Under the pieces are notes generated by a model. The model was not told the origin of the DNA and did no database searches. It worked only from the letters and a program-made list of their open reading frames with translations. Below are positions 41,845-51,054 of a stretch of DNA of 64,000 bases, piece after piece. This stretch comes from Streptomyces sp. cg36 (lineage in GTDB: Bacteria > Actinomycetota > Actinomycetes > Streptomycetales > Streptomycetaceae): NCBI RefSeq assembly GCF_041080675.1, contig NZ_CP163520.1:186001-250000 (forward strand). Direction: 5' to 3'. The translations under genes and the position numbers were made by a program. Numbering within the stretch: position 1 is the stretch's first letter; the number at the start of each line of letters is the position of its first letter.

Positions 41845-42609
41845 ATGGGAAGCCTCAAAGGAAAAGTCGCCGTCGTCACCGGCAGCAGTCGGGGCATCGG
41901 GCGCGGCATCGCCGAACGTCTGGCGCGGGACGGTGCCCTGGTGGCCGTGCACTACGGCAGCAACGAGGCCGCGGCCGAGGAGACCGCCGCGGCCATCGCC
42001 GAAGACGGCGGACGCGCGTTCATCCTGGGCGCCCAACTGGGCGTACCCGGCGACCTGGACACGTTCATGACGGGGCTGGAGAGCGGACTGCGCGCCCACG
42101 GGGAGTCCCGGATCGACATCCTGGTCCACAACGCGGGGCTCAACCTCATGGGGCGGCCGATCGAGGTCCTCACCCCCGAGGAGTTCGACCGGATGATCGC
42201 GGTCAACGTCAAAGCACCGTTCTTCCTCACCCAGCGGCTGCTGCCGCGCCTGCGCGACGGCGGCCGGATCATCAACATCTCCTCCGTGTCCACCCGCGTC
42301 GCCTCCGCCCACGGCATCGCCTATCCGCTCACCAAGGGCGCCCTCGAAGTCTTCAGCCACACCCTGGCCAAATACCTCGGCCCGCGCGGCATCACCGTGA
42401 ACTCCGTCCGCGTCGGCTTCACCCGCACCGACATGACCGCCGACGTACTGGCCGACCCGGCGAACATGGAGCGCAACCTCAGCCTGACCGCGCTCGGCCG
42501 GATCGGCGAAGTCCCCGACATCGCCGACGCGGTCGCCCTCCTGGCCTCCGACGACGCCCGCTGGATCACCGGCGCGGAGATTGACGTCACCGGCGGCGTG
42601 AACCTGTAG
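41845..42609 (+). CDS. SDR-family oxidoreductase, probably iron-repressed
   Basis: This 254-residue classical SDR has TGSSRGIG (12-19), HNAG (95-98), the serine pair ISSV (146-147), Tyr160 and Lys164 (YPLTK), and the GAEIDVTGGV C-terminus. AAGGAG precedes the ATG. The iron box just upstream places it in the DmdR regulon, which in streptomycetes mainly covers siderophore synthesis and uptake; no siderophore gene is adjacent. Its role may be in siderophore tailoring or in iron-starvation metabolism. Confidence 0.9.
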   Translation: MGSLKGKVAVVTGSSRGIGRGIAERLARDGALVAVHYGSNEAAAEETAAAIAEDGGRAFILGAQLGVPGDLDTFMTGLESGLRAHGESRIDILVHNAGLNLMGRPIEVLTPEEFDRMIAVNVKAPFFLTQRLLPRLRDGGRIINISSVSTRVASAHGIAYPLTKGALEVFSHTLAKYLGPRGITVNSVRVGFTRTDMTADVLADPANMERNLSLTALGRIGEVPDIADAVALLASDDARWITGAEIDVTGGVNL

Positions 42610-42710
42610 CCACCGTCCGTCGTACGCGGCCGGATCGGGTGTGCCGCGCCGCGGAGTCCGGTGGACACCTTGCCGTACGACCTTCGCGGCACCGATCCCC
42701 GTGCCCCGCG

Positions 42711-44924
42711 TCAGGGCGTGGGGTGACCCGCGAGCCAGTCCTGGAGTTCGCGGTGGCGGAGCTGGTAGGCCGCACCGGAAATGCGCAGCAGGCCCCCTTC
42801 GTAGGCCCAGTGGAAGAAGGAGCCCAGCCGCAAGGGCAGTCGCCCCTGGGAGCAGAGGAGGAAGACGAGGTAGCGGCGGCCTGCGCCGGCGATCAGGTAC
42901 AGCCCGGCGGCCAGCCCCATCGCGAGGCCGCTCGCGAGCCAGCCCACGAGGAGAAACGCACGGCTGTCGGTGAGCCCGGCCGTCAGTCCGGTCGTGAATG
43001 CGCTCCCCAGCGCAGTGGCGAGAGCGTCGAGTCCGGCTCCGAGGGTGTGGATGCCGGCGGGGTGCCCGGTGACGGTCCCCGCGGTGAGCGTGGTTCCGTA
43101 GACGGTGCCCAGGATGATCGACACGGCGCACACGAGCGCGTACGCCAGCCCGAGCGTCGGTCCGGCCACCAGCCCCACCGTCAGATCGGCGCGGACCGGA
43201 TGGCGGGGGTCGGTCAGCGGAGCATCGCCCACCGGGGTCGTGAGCCCCTTGGCCAGTCCCAGCGTGGCCGCGCCCAGCAGCCCGAGGACCAGCCCGACGG
43301 CGATGAGGCACGCCCAGCCGTCTGCCAGCCCGTTCGTCGGCCTGCCCGCCAGCACACCCACCAACGCGATCGTCAGCCCGATCGGCAGCGTGGCCACCAA
43401 CGTACGCACGACCTTGAAAGCCGTCTCCTCACTGACCTCGTCGGAGTTGCGCAGCCGGTGCAGGCGGAAGGTGTGCAGGCGGTCGGGAACGGTGGGGCGG
43501 CCGGCGTTCCAGATCGCCGCCAGCCAGTACAGCGCCACCGCCGCGCCCGCCAGCAGACCTGCGGGCGAGGAGCTGTCCGCCTGCGCCAGGAGCGGGGCGG
43601 TGCAGGCGAGAGCGAGCAGAACCGCGAGCACGGCGTCGGTGATCCGGACTCGGAGGCGACCGGCCATGGGCCACAGCTGGAGCAGCACGATGTCGGTGCC
43701 CCCCGCAGGGGTGTTGGCGGCGAGGTGCGCGGCGAGGGCCGCGAGCCAGCGGTGGGTCTGGTCACCGGAGTAGCGGCCGGGGCGGGTGCGGTGCAGGCTG
43801 GCGGCGGCGGGCAGGTACAGGGCCAGCAGGTGATCACGGACCGCGGAGGGCGAGGCGAGCGTGAGCAGTTGGTCGGGGTGGCGGAGGTGGGCGAGCGTCG
43901 CCCGGTCGCGTTCCTCGTAGGCGGTGGCCGCCAGGTTGAGCCGCCAGGGCGTGCTCAGGGCACGGGCCAGAGTGCCGCCCGGGGCGGTGGTGAGGGCGTC
44001 GACGACGGTGGCCCAGCGGGCGGGGCTGGTGGTGCGCGCGGTGAGGTACGCCGTGGCCTGAGCCGGGGTGAGCGGGTCGAGTTCGATACGGGCCGCCTCG
44101 CGCATCCGCACGTCGAGCGCGGCCAGTTCGGCGTACTGCGGGGTGCGACAGGTCAGGACCAGGGGCGCGTTGCCGGTGGGATCCTGGTAGGCGCTCAGCT
44201 GCTCCAGCGCACGGGCGGCCCGGCGCCGGGCCGCGGGAGTCGTGGACGTGTCCATCTCGTCCAGGCCGTCCAGGACCGGCAACACCCGGTGGGAGTCAAC
44301 CAGTTGCCGGGCGTCGGCCAGGCTGAGCCGCCCGGAGAACTGCTCGTGGACCTGCTGGGCCAGCCACTGGTGCAGCGGTCTCTCCGTGTCCCAGCTCGCC
44401 AGGGAGAGGCGGACCGGGACGGGCTCGTCCGGGGCGCGGTCCGGCCGGGTGAGCAGGCCGAGGACGAGTTCGATGGCCAGCAGCGTCTTTCCCGCGCCGG
44501 GCGCGCCCGTGATGACCAACCGGGCCGGGCGCAGCCGCTGGTAGTAGGCGACGACGTCGGTCAGACGTCCGCCGGGCCTGGCACCGGCGGCGTTGTTGGC
44601 GGGCTCCCGCCGGTGTGTGAAGGCGACGTCGATGCGGTGCGCACCGGGTCCGATCAGCTGCGCGCGCTGCCGCGTCTCGGCGGCGGCCACCGCGGCGGCC
44701 AGGACCCTGGCCTTGGCATCGACGTCGGCCGCCGCCTCCGCCCGGTCCTCACGGTAGGCGGCCCAGGCCAGGTAGGCGCCGGGGACGGTGGGTGCCAGCG
44801 CGACGGCGGTGGCTGCCATCCGGGCCACCTGGAACTGCTTGGTCAGCCACAGCGCGACCACCGCGGTCGCCGTCTGCAGGGCGACATAGACAACGGTCAC
44901 CCGGCGCGTACGCGATACCCCCAT
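42711..44924 (-). CDS. NACHT NTPase with N- and C-terminal membrane domains
   Basis: This 737-residue protein opens with one or two membrane helices (VTVVYVALQTATAVVALWL and an Ala-rich segment). The NACHT NTPase follows, with Walker A GAPGAGKT (140-147) and Walker B LPVLDGLDEMD (215-225) plus the LVLTCRTPQYAEL sensor region, typical of STAND/NACHT proteins. From about residue 430 on it is mostly membrane helices rich in Gly, Leu and Ala. STAND proteins oligomerize on signal recognition; some bacterial NACHT proteins are anti-phage defence effectors, and this TM-bearing actinobacterial type could act at the membrane. No sensor repeats are visible. Defence is inference. It is divergent from the truncated hydrolase. 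Confidence 0.85.
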   Translation of the reverse strand: MGVSRTRRVTVVYVALQTATAVVALWLTKQFQVARMAATAVALAPTVPGAYLAWAAYREDRAEAAADVDAKARVLAAAVAAAETRQRAQLIGPGAHRIDVAFTHRREPANNAAGARPGGRLTDVVAYYQRLRPARLVITGAPGAGKTLLAIELVLGLLTRPDRAPDEPVPVRLSLASWDTERPLHQWLAQQVHEQFSGRLSLADARQLVDSHRVLPVLDGLDEMDTSTTPAARRRAARALEQLSAYQDPTGNAPLVLTCRTPQYAELAALDVRMREAARIELDPLTPAQATAYLTARTTSPARWATVVDALTTAPGGTLARALSTPWRLNLAATAYEERDRATLAHLRHPDQLLTLASPSAVRDHLLALYLPAAASLHRTRPGRYSGDQTHRWLAALAAHLAANTPAGGTDIVLLQLWPMAGRLRVRITDAVLAVLLALACTAPLLAQADSSSPAGLLAGAAVALYWLAAIWNAGRPTVPDRLHTFRLHRLRNSDEVSEETAFKVVRTLVATLPIGLTIALVGVLAGRPTNGLADGWACLIAVGLVLGLLGAATLGLAKGLTTPVGDAPLTDPRHPVRADLTVGLVAGPTLGLAYALVCAVSIILGTVYGTTLTAGTVTGHPAGIHTLGAGLDALATALGSAFTTGLTAGLTDSRAFLLVGWLASGLAMGLAAGLYLIAGAGRRYLVFLLCSQGRLPLRLGSFFHWAYEGGLLRISGAAYQLRHRELQDWLAGHPTP

Positions 44925-44969
44925 GCCCGGTATCGTCCCGCTTCCCCCCCGGGCCCGGGAAGCGGTTCC

Positions 44970-46289
44970 GTGATTCCGGGGCTCGTCGGCCACGACTACG
45001 GGATCCACCCCGTGCTCGGCGCCGCGGACCGGCGGGCCGACCGGGTCCGGAGGATCGTGTACGTCGACGCGGGCATGCCGATGGACGGGCTGGCGGCGCT
45101 GGCCGCCGTGCCCGACCAAGCGCTGCGGGAGGAGCTGACCGGGCTCGCCGCGCAAGGCGGCCGAGCGGCCACCGGGTTGCTGCCCGCCCCGGCCTGCGCC
45201 GCCGAGTGGCAGCGGTGGGGCAGCACCGCCGGTGTCCCCGACCGGGCCCTGGAGGAGCTGACCCGGCTCGCCGCGCCGCAGCCGCTGGGCACCCTGCTCC
45301 AGCCACTGCGGCTGACGGGCGCGGTGGCGGGCGTGCCGACCAGCGCCGTGCTGTGCAGCGGCAACGGAACGGGCATCGAGCTGGTCCAGAGTCTCGTGGA
45401 CATCGGCCATCCCGCCCTCCGGTCCCTCGTCGACCCGAGGGTTTCCTTCTTCGAACTGCCCACCGGGCACTGGCCGATGCTCTCCTGCCCCGCGGAACTG
45501 GCGGACACGTTGCTGGCCGCGGCGGCGGGCGAGGGCCACCGCCTGACGCCCTCCGACCCCGAACTGGTCCCACATCTGAGGGCGTTCCCGCTGGAGGTGC
45601 CGGACGTACCGCGCGAGCGGACGGGCAACCTCGACGTGTACGTTCCGGAGTCGACCGGGGGCGAGACGTTGCCCGCGGTGCTGTTCGTCCACGGCGGCCC
45701 GGTCCCCGCCGGTGCCGAGCCGACGCCACGCGACTGGCCGCTGTTCGGCGGGTACGCCCGGCTCGCGGCCGGTCAGGGGGTGGTGGGCGCGGTCCTCGAC
45801 CACCGGTTGCACGACTTCGCCGACTTCCCGCTCGCGGCCCAGGACATCGCGGCGGCGGTGGAAGCACTGCGAAGCCACCCCCGGGTCGACCCGGACCGCA
45901 TCGCCCTGTGGTTCTTCTCGGGCGGCGGCCTGCTCTCCGCGTCGTGGCTGGACGCTCCCCCGGCGTGGCTGCGCTGCCTGGCCTACACCTATCCGGTCCT
46001 GGCACCGCCGGCGAACTGGGGACTCGGCCGGAGGCGGTTCCGCCCGGTGGAGGCGGTACGCGGGGCGGGCGACCTGCCCATCGTGCTGACCCGGCCGGGC
46101 CGGGAGATGGCCCAGATCGCGGCGACTGTCCAGGAGTTCCTCACCGCCGCCGAGGAGTGCGGGGCCCACGTCGAGGTGGTCGAAGTCCCCCACGGCCACC
46201 ACGGATTCGAGACCCGCGACCCGGGCGAGGAGTCACGCGAGGCGATCCGGCAGGCACTGCGCTCGGTCTTGGCCCACTTGGAGGCGTGA
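44970..46289 (+). CDS. Double alpha/beta-hydrolase, probably 5'-truncated
   Basis: This 439-residue frame begins at GTG 44970, directly at PGLVGHDYGIHPVLGAADRRADRVRRIVYVDAG, the middle of an alpha/beta-hydrolase core (nucleophile elbow GHDYG, with Asp instead of the usual Ser). The first strands and oxyanion region, about 70 residues, are missing. A second hydrolase domain starts near residue 215 (LPAVLFVHGGPVPAG, WFFSGGGLLSASW, HGHHGFE), with Ser and His of a dienelactone-hydrolase-like site. The first half is probably nonfunctional, the second may work. It lies 45 bases from the divergent NACHT gene, so that junction may have removed the 5' end. Confidence 0.6.
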   Translation: MIPGLVGHDYGIHPVLGAADRRADRVRRIVYVDAGMPMDGLAALAAVPDQALREELTGLAAQGGRAATGLLPAPACAAEWQRWGSTAGVPDRALEELTRLAAPQPLGTLLQPLRLTGAVAGVPTSAVLCSGNGTGIELVQSLVDIGHPALRSLVDPRVSFFELPTGHWPMLSCPAELADTLLAAAAGEGHRLTPSDPELVPHLRAFPLEVPDVPRERTGNLDVYVPESTGGETLPAVLFVHGGPVPAGAEPTPRDWPLFGGYARLAAGQGVVGAVLDHRLHDFADFPLAAQDIAAAVEALRSHPRVDPDRIALWFFSGGGLLSASWLDAPPAWLRCLAYTYPVLAPPANWGLGRRRFRPVEAVRGAGDLPIVLTRPGREMAQIAATVQEFLTAAEECGAHVEVVEVPHGHHGFETRDPGEESREAIRQALRSVLAHLEA

Positions 46290-46721
46290 CAGGAGCGGCT
46301 GCGAAACCGGAGCGGGCCTCAACTCGTCAGGCGGTGTCGGCGGCGCGCGCTGGTAGGCAGTGAGGCAGAGCCCATACCGCCCCGCACACCTGACGCACCA
46401 TCCGCCCCAAGCACCCACGCGTGCGGATGGCCACCCGGCCCAAGGGATCGCAGCACCCGCCCCGGGTCCGGGGCGCGGCCCCGTACCGGAACCCGGCCCG
46501 CCGACGCGTTCCCCGATCTCCGGCGGCCGGTCATCTCCCGTTCACGTCGCGTGGGGGAAACCCTGGCTGACTGGGCCAAGTTGTCCAGCCAACTCAGCCA
46601 GACCGCCTCGACCGCGCACCCCGCCCCGGTACGCACGGCGGCGCCCGGACCCCCAACCCGTGCGCCGCCGTGCGTTCCGTGCGGGGTGCGCCGCGGCGCC
46701 ACCCGAGAGGACCAGACCCCC
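46290..46721. other. Intergenic region, no gene seen
   Basis: This 432-base gap between the hydrolase and the EEP-family gene contains no convincing coding frame; the in-frame extension upstream of the EEP start (to GTG 46551) is Pro/Ala-rich and non-descript. It may have lost a signal-peptide-encoding segment (see the EEP gene). No terminator hairpin was found. Confidence 0.4.
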
Positions 46722-48140
46722 GTGTCCCCGCTCAGAACGGCCGCGGCCCCCGCCGCCACCCTGACCCTCACCGCGCCCACCGCTCCCCGTGAGGGCGAGC
46801 GGCTCTCCTTCCGCTGGAGCACCGACGCGCCCGACCCCAAGAACTGGATCGGGATCTACGACGGCGACCGCCGCCCCGGCACCGGCTCCTCGCTGGTCTG
46901 GTCCTACGTCACCACCGCCACCGGCGACCTCACTCTCGACGGCGCCGCCCTGGGCGAAGGCGTCTACACCGCGTACCTGCTGGCCAAGGACGGCTACGGG
47001 ATCCTGGCCAAGACCGCGCCGTTCACCGTGGCCGCCCGCCCGCCGGTGGTGCGCCCGTACGCCGTCACCGACGCCTTCGCCACCGGCGAGTACGCGCCCG
47101 GCGAGCGGATTTCGGTGGCGCTGGCCCCGCTGTGGATCCGCCCGGCCGGGAACCCCTCGGGCACTCCGTCCTTTCGCCGGGTGTCCGGCGACTCCTGGCT
47201 GAACGTCGGCTCCGACGGCACGGTCACCGGCACCGCGCCCGCCCACCCGGGCACGCACCCGGGCCGCGTCACGGTCGCGGTGAAGGACAGCGCGGGCGGC
47301 TCCGACACGGTCACCGTGCGGGTCCCGGTCCGCCGCGCCGGAGCCGGGCCGCGGCTGGCGGTGGCGTCGCTCAATCTGTGGGACGCGGGCGCGCACATCG
47401 ACGGCGTCCAGGAGAAGGTGCTGCGGCTCGTCCTCGGCGCGCGGCTCGACGCGGTCGCCCTCCAGGAGGCCGCGGGCTTCCCGGTCGAGGCGCTCGCGCG
47501 CGCCCTGGGGTGGCACGCCTGGGCCGCCCCGGCCGGGACCGCGCTGCTCAGCCGCTTCCCGCTGGAGGACACCGCCGCCCCCGTCGCGGACACGGCCGCA
47601 CTCGCCGCGACCCTGCGGCTGCCCGGTGGCCGCAAGGTGCGCGTGTGGGCCGCGCAGCTCGACGAAGCCGGGTACGGCCCGTACGCCCTGCGCGACGGGC
47701 GCTCCCCGGCCGAGGTGGAGACGGCCGAGGCGAAGAGCGTCCGCTACCGCCAGACCACCGCGCTGCTGGCGGCGATGAAGCAGGACCTGGCCAACCGGCG
47801 CACCCCCGTGGTGCTGGCGGCCGGGCTCGCCTCCCCCTCCCACCTGGACCGGGCCGCCCGCCCGCGCTGGCCGGTCACGGTGGCCCTGGCCGCCGCCGGA
47901 CTGCGCGACGCGCACCACGAGGCGAACCCCCGCCAGGCGCGCGAGGCCGCCGCCACCTGGTCGCCGGTGCGCCCGGACGAGCCGCAGGACCGGATCGACC
48001 AGGTCCAGTACGCCGGGCCGCTGCGCGTCGAGTCCGCGTACACCCTGCGTACCGGCTGGCCCCGGCCGGTGCCGGACACGGCCGCCAACGGCTGGCCGTC
48101 CGACCACGCCGCCCCCGCCGTCACCTTCACCCTCCACTGA
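46722..48140 (+). CDS. Endonuclease/exonuclease/phosphatase-family protein with Ig-like N-terminus
   Basis: The frame gives a 472-residue protein from GTG 46722. The N-terminal 200 residues hold beta-sandwich modules (LTLTAPTAPREGERLSFRWST, GDLTLDGAALGEGVYTAYLLAKDGYGILA) and then a putative Ig domain. The C-terminal part from about 220 has EEP-like signatures: LAVASLNLWDAG, DAVALQEAAGF, and DRIDQVQYAG...NGWPSDHAAPAVTF (catalytic Asn, Glu, and terminal SDH). The family cleaves phosphodiesters. Related proteins are secreted, but no signal peptide precedes the domain here; a start codon further up may be missed. It precedes phospholipase C by 20 bases and is probably co-transcribed with it. Confidence 0.75.
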   Translation: MSPLRTAAAPAATLTLTAPTAPREGERLSFRWSTDAPDPKNWIGIYDGDRRPGTGSSLVWSYVTTATGDLTLDGAALGEGVYTAYLLAKDGYGILAKTAPFTVAARPPVVRPYAVTDAFATGEYAPGERISVALAPLWIRPAGNPSGTPSFRRVSGDSWLNVGSDGTVTGTAPAHPGTHPGRVTVAVKDSAGGSDTVTVRVPVRRAGAGPRLAVASLNLWDAGAHIDGVQEKVLRLVLGARLDAVALQEAAGFPVEALARALGWHAWAAPAGTALLSRFPLEDTAAPVADTAALAATLRLPGGRKVRVWAAQLDEAGYGPYALRDGRSPAEVETAEAKSVRYRQTTALLAAMKQDLANRRTPVVLAAGLASPSHLDRAARPRWPVTVALAAAGLRDAHHEANPRQAREAAATWSPVRPDEPQDRIDQVQYAGPLRVESAYTLRTGWPRPVPDTAANGWPSDHAAPAVTFTLH

Positions 48141-48160
48141 GCTCCCGAAGGACACCTGAG

Positions 48161-50137
48161 ATGACTCCGCTGAGCCGCCGCGCCTTCGTGGGCGCGTCCG
48201 CCGCGACCGCCGCCGCCGCTGCCGTCGGGCTGCCCGAGACCGCCACCGCCGCGACCGCCGCGCGCGGCCGGGGCAGCGTCAAGGACGTGAAGCACGTGGT
48301 GATCCTGATGCAGGAGAACCGCAGCTTCGACCACTACTTCGGTACCCTCTCCGGCGTACGCGGCTTCGACGACCGCCAGGCGCTGACCCTTCCCGGCGGC
48401 GACTCCGTCTTCCGCCAGCCGAGCCCGGGGCGCGCCGACGGGTTCGTGCTGCCGTTCCGGATGGACACCACCAAGTACAACGCGCAGAACGCGGGCGGGC
48501 TGCCGCACGACTGGGGCACCGGCCACACCGCCATCAACGGCGGCGCGATGAACAAGTGGGTCGCCGCCAAGGGCGAGCGCACCATGGGCTACTTCACCCG
48601 CGAGGACATCCCCTACCAGTACGCCCTCGCCGACGCCTTCACCCTCTGCGACGGCTACTTCTGCTCGCAGGCCGGGCCCACCGACCCCAACCGGCTCTAT
48701 CTGTGGTCGGGCACCTGCGGCCCCGGCAAGGACGGCACCACCGGCCCCTGGACGGACAACACCCCCGTCACCGACAACCCGGTCGCGGACTGGACGACGT
48801 ACGCCGAGCGCCTGGAGAAGGCCGGGGTGAGCTGGCGGGTCTACCACAACCCCAGCAAGGACGACCGGACCGGCGACTACGACGACAACGCGCTGTCGTA
48901 CTTCAAGCAGTTCCACGCCTTCCCCAAGGACGACCCCCGGTACGTCAACGCGATGACGAAGTTCGATCTCACCGCGTTCGACCAGCACTGCAAGGACGGC
49001 ACCCTGCCGACCGTGTCGTGGCTGGTCGCCCCGTACCTGTTCTGCGAGCACCCGGCCGCGAGCCCCGACTACGGCGCGCACTGGGTCGACACCGCCCTCC
49101 AGTCGCTCTTCGCCAACCCCGAGGTGTGGGAGCACACGGTCTTCCTGCTGATGTACGACGAGAACGACGGCTACTTCGACCATGTGCCGCCGCCGTTCCC
49201 GGAGCCCGGCACTCCCGAGGAGTTCGCCGGGGGCCGCCCCATCGGGCTCGGCAACCGGGTCCCGCTGTGGGCCATATCGCCCTGGTCGCGGGGTGGCTGG
49301 GTCAACTCCCAGGTCTTCGACCACACCTCGGTGCTGCGCTTCCTGGAGGTGGTCACCGGGGTGCGCGAGCCCAACATCTCGCAGTGGCGCCGGGACGTCT
49401 GCGGCGATCTGACCAGCTGCTTCGACTTCAAGAACCCGGACTACTCGATACCGGTGCTGCCGGACACCACGGCCCTGATGGCGAAAGCGGACGCGGGCAA
49501 CGCACTGCCCGCGGTGAAGCTGCCCGCCTCCGGCGCCCAGTCCATGGCCGTGCAGGAACCGGGCAGCCGTCCCCGGCGCCCGCTGCCCTACCGCCCCTGG
49601 GCGGACGTACGGGTGGACCGCACTTCGGGCCGCGTGACCTGCACGCTCGCCAACCACGGCCGCGAGACGTTCCACTTCCTCGTGCTGCCGAACGTCCTGA
49701 AGCCCTTCACCGGCACCCCGTTCACGGTGGCGCCCGGGGCGAGCGCGACGTACGTGTGGGAGACCTCGGAGACCGACGGGCGGTACGACTTCGTCGTGCA
49801 CGGCGCCGACGGGTTCCTGCGCCGCTTCTCGGGCACGGTCGTCCGCACCGGCCGCGAGGCGGGTGCGGCGGTGCCGTCGGCGACGGCGGTGCTGCGCGGC
49901 TCACGCCCCGAGCGGGCCACGGTGGAGCTGCGGTTCACCAACGCCGGTGACACGGCGACCGCGTTCACGGTCACGGCCGACGACGACGTACGCGGCGCGC
50001 GGACCGTGTGGGTGGGTCCGCACGGACACGGCTCGCTCAACTGCCGCGTGAAGGACGGCCGTTACGACCTGACGGTGTCGTCGGACGCGGGAACCAGGTT
50101 CGTCCAGCGGTACGCGGGCACGGTCCACGCGGGCTGA
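48161..50137 (+). CDS. Tat-secreted phosphocholine-type phospholipase C
   Basis: This 658-residue protein starts with a Tat signal (SRRAFVGASAATAAAAAVGLP). The catalytic phosphoesterase domain carries VVILMQENRSFDHYFGTLSGVRGFDD, GPTDPNRLYLWSG, LLMYDENDGYFDHVPPPF, and the ISPWSRGGWVNSQVFDHTSVLRFLE motif, the signature of the PlcC/PlcN acid phosphatase-like family. Two C-terminal DUF756-type beta domains (about 470-560 and 570-655) follow. It releases phosphocholine or similar head groups from phospholipids outside the cell, for phosphate or choline scavenging. GAAGGA precedes the ATG. The EEP-family protein upstream may act on the same pathway. Confidence 0.92.
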   Translation: MTPLSRRAFVGASAATAAAAAVGLPETATAATAARGRGSVKDVKHVVILMQENRSFDHYFGTLSGVRGFDDRQALTLPGGDSVFRQPSPGRADGFVLPFRMDTTKYNAQNAGGLPHDWGTGHTAINGGAMNKWVAAKGERTMGYFTREDIPYQYALADAFTLCDGYFCSQAGPTDPNRLYLWSGTCGPGKDGTTGPWTDNTPVTDNPVADWTTYAERLEKAGVSWRVYHNPSKDDRTGDYDDNALSYFKQFHAFPKDDPRYVNAMTKFDLTAFDQHCKDGTLPTVSWLVAPYLFCEHPAASPDYGAHWVDTALQSLFANPEVWEHTVFLLMYDENDGYFDHVPPPFPEPGTPEEFAGGRPIGLGNRVPLWAISPWSRGGWVNSQVFDHTSVLRFLEVVTGVREPNISQWRRDVCGDLTSCFDFKNPDYSIPVLPDTTALMAKADAGNALPAVKLPASGAQSMAVQEPGSRPRRPLPYRPWADVRVDRTSGRVTCTLANHGRETFHFLVLPNVLKPFTGTPFTVAPGASATYVWETSETDGRYDFVVHGADGFLRRFSGTVVRTGREAGAAVPSATAVLRGSRPERATVELRFTNAGDTATAFTVTADDDVRGARTVWVGPHGHGSLNCRVKDGRYDLTVSSDAGTRFVQRYAGTVHAG

Positions 50138-50152
50138 GCACCGGCGCGGACG

Positions 50153-50208
50153 GGGCACGCCGGGCAGACCTCCACAGTCGCAGTGACTGTGGTTGGTCCG
50201 GCGTGCCC
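50153..50208. terminator. Long two-part hairpin terminator after phospholipase C
   Basis: Outer arms GGGCACGCCGG (50153-50163) and CCGGCGTGCCC (50198-50208) are perfectly complementary, and inside them CCACAGTC (50172-50179) pairs with GACTGTGG (50185-50192). The nested stem lies 15 bases after the stop. Confidence 0.8.
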
Positions 50209-50311
50209 GACGCCTGCTCGGCGGCCGACGCCGAGCCGGACGACGGGGGCGGCCCCCGAGAAGTACGTCACCGGGTCGGGCCTCAGCACACTGCCCGTCC
50301 CTCCCGCCCCC

Positions 50312-50872
50312 TCACGACACAACGGCGTCTGCCGGGACCTCGAAGATGATCGTCAGTCCGTCGCGCTCGTTCCCCTGCTCGCCCACCCGCGTGAAGCCGA
50401 AGCCGTTGATGCAGGCCAGGGAGGCGGCGTTGTCGGATGCGATTCTGGCGCGCACCGTCCGGACACCGGGCTCACCCGCCGCCCTGACGAGCAGCTCCTT
50501 CAGCATCGCGCGGGCATACCCTCGGCGGCGGTACCGGGGGACGACGCTGTAGCCGACCTCGATCATGCCGTTCTCGTCCGGCGGTCCGTGGAAGCCCGCG
50601 TCGCCCACGACCGTCCCGTCCGGCACCGACACCACTGCCCGCGTGATCCAGCGGGCGGCGGAGGGGTCCTTGGCTACCTGGTCGGCGCGGTAGCCGAAGA
50701 TCCAGCGGGCTCGCTCGCCGACGAAGTGCGCGTCGAGGGCGACCCCGGCTTCGGCGCTGCCACCAGCCAGGTCACCGTCGGCGAGCGCCCGCAGTGCCTT
50801 GGCGCTGAGCTCCACGAAGCGGACATGCTTGGCAGCGGAGAGTGGTTCGTTTTCCATCGCGCCGATAGTCAC
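50312..50872 (-). CDS. GNAT-family N-acetyltransferase
   Basis: This 186-residue protein has the GNAT acetyl-CoA motif VVPRYRRRGYARAMLKELL (Q/R-x-x-G-x-A) after strand EVGYSV, and NAASLACINGFGFTRVG near the end, typical of RimJ/RimL-like enzymes. The target could be a protein N-terminus or a small amine. GTG 50872 has GGAG upstream; ATG 50857 is the alternative and loses five residues. It is unrelated to its neighbours. Confidence 0.88.
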   Translation of the reverse strand: MTIGAMENEPLSAAKHVRFVELSAKALRALADGDLAGGSAEAGVALDAHFVGERARWIFGYRADQVAKDPSAARWITRAVVSVPDGTVVGDAGFHGPPDENGMIEVGYSVVPRYRRRGYARAMLKELLVRAAGEPGVRTVRARIASDNAASLACINGFGFTRVGEQGNERDGLTIIFEVPADAVVS

Positions 50873-51054
50873 CCCGCTCCGGAGGGTTGTCCACCGGTTT
50901 TCGCCAGGGACGAAGTCGGGCCATTTATCTGACCGGAACCCTGCCTCTCAATAGTCATCCGGCACATTGACCTCACAGTGCCGTCGCGATTGCATGCTTG
51001 TGGCCGCCCGGTGGGGAGCCGGGCAGAAGGGCCGTGTCCGTCTTAGGGGGAAGA

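Noticed and set aside
42639..44969. Very long plus-strand frame (1216 codons) running through the NACHT gene
   Set aside because: Antisense to a clear NACHT protein; its sequence is Gly/Gln/Arg-rich shadow text of the high-GC strand. Only the part from 44970 on is a real gene.
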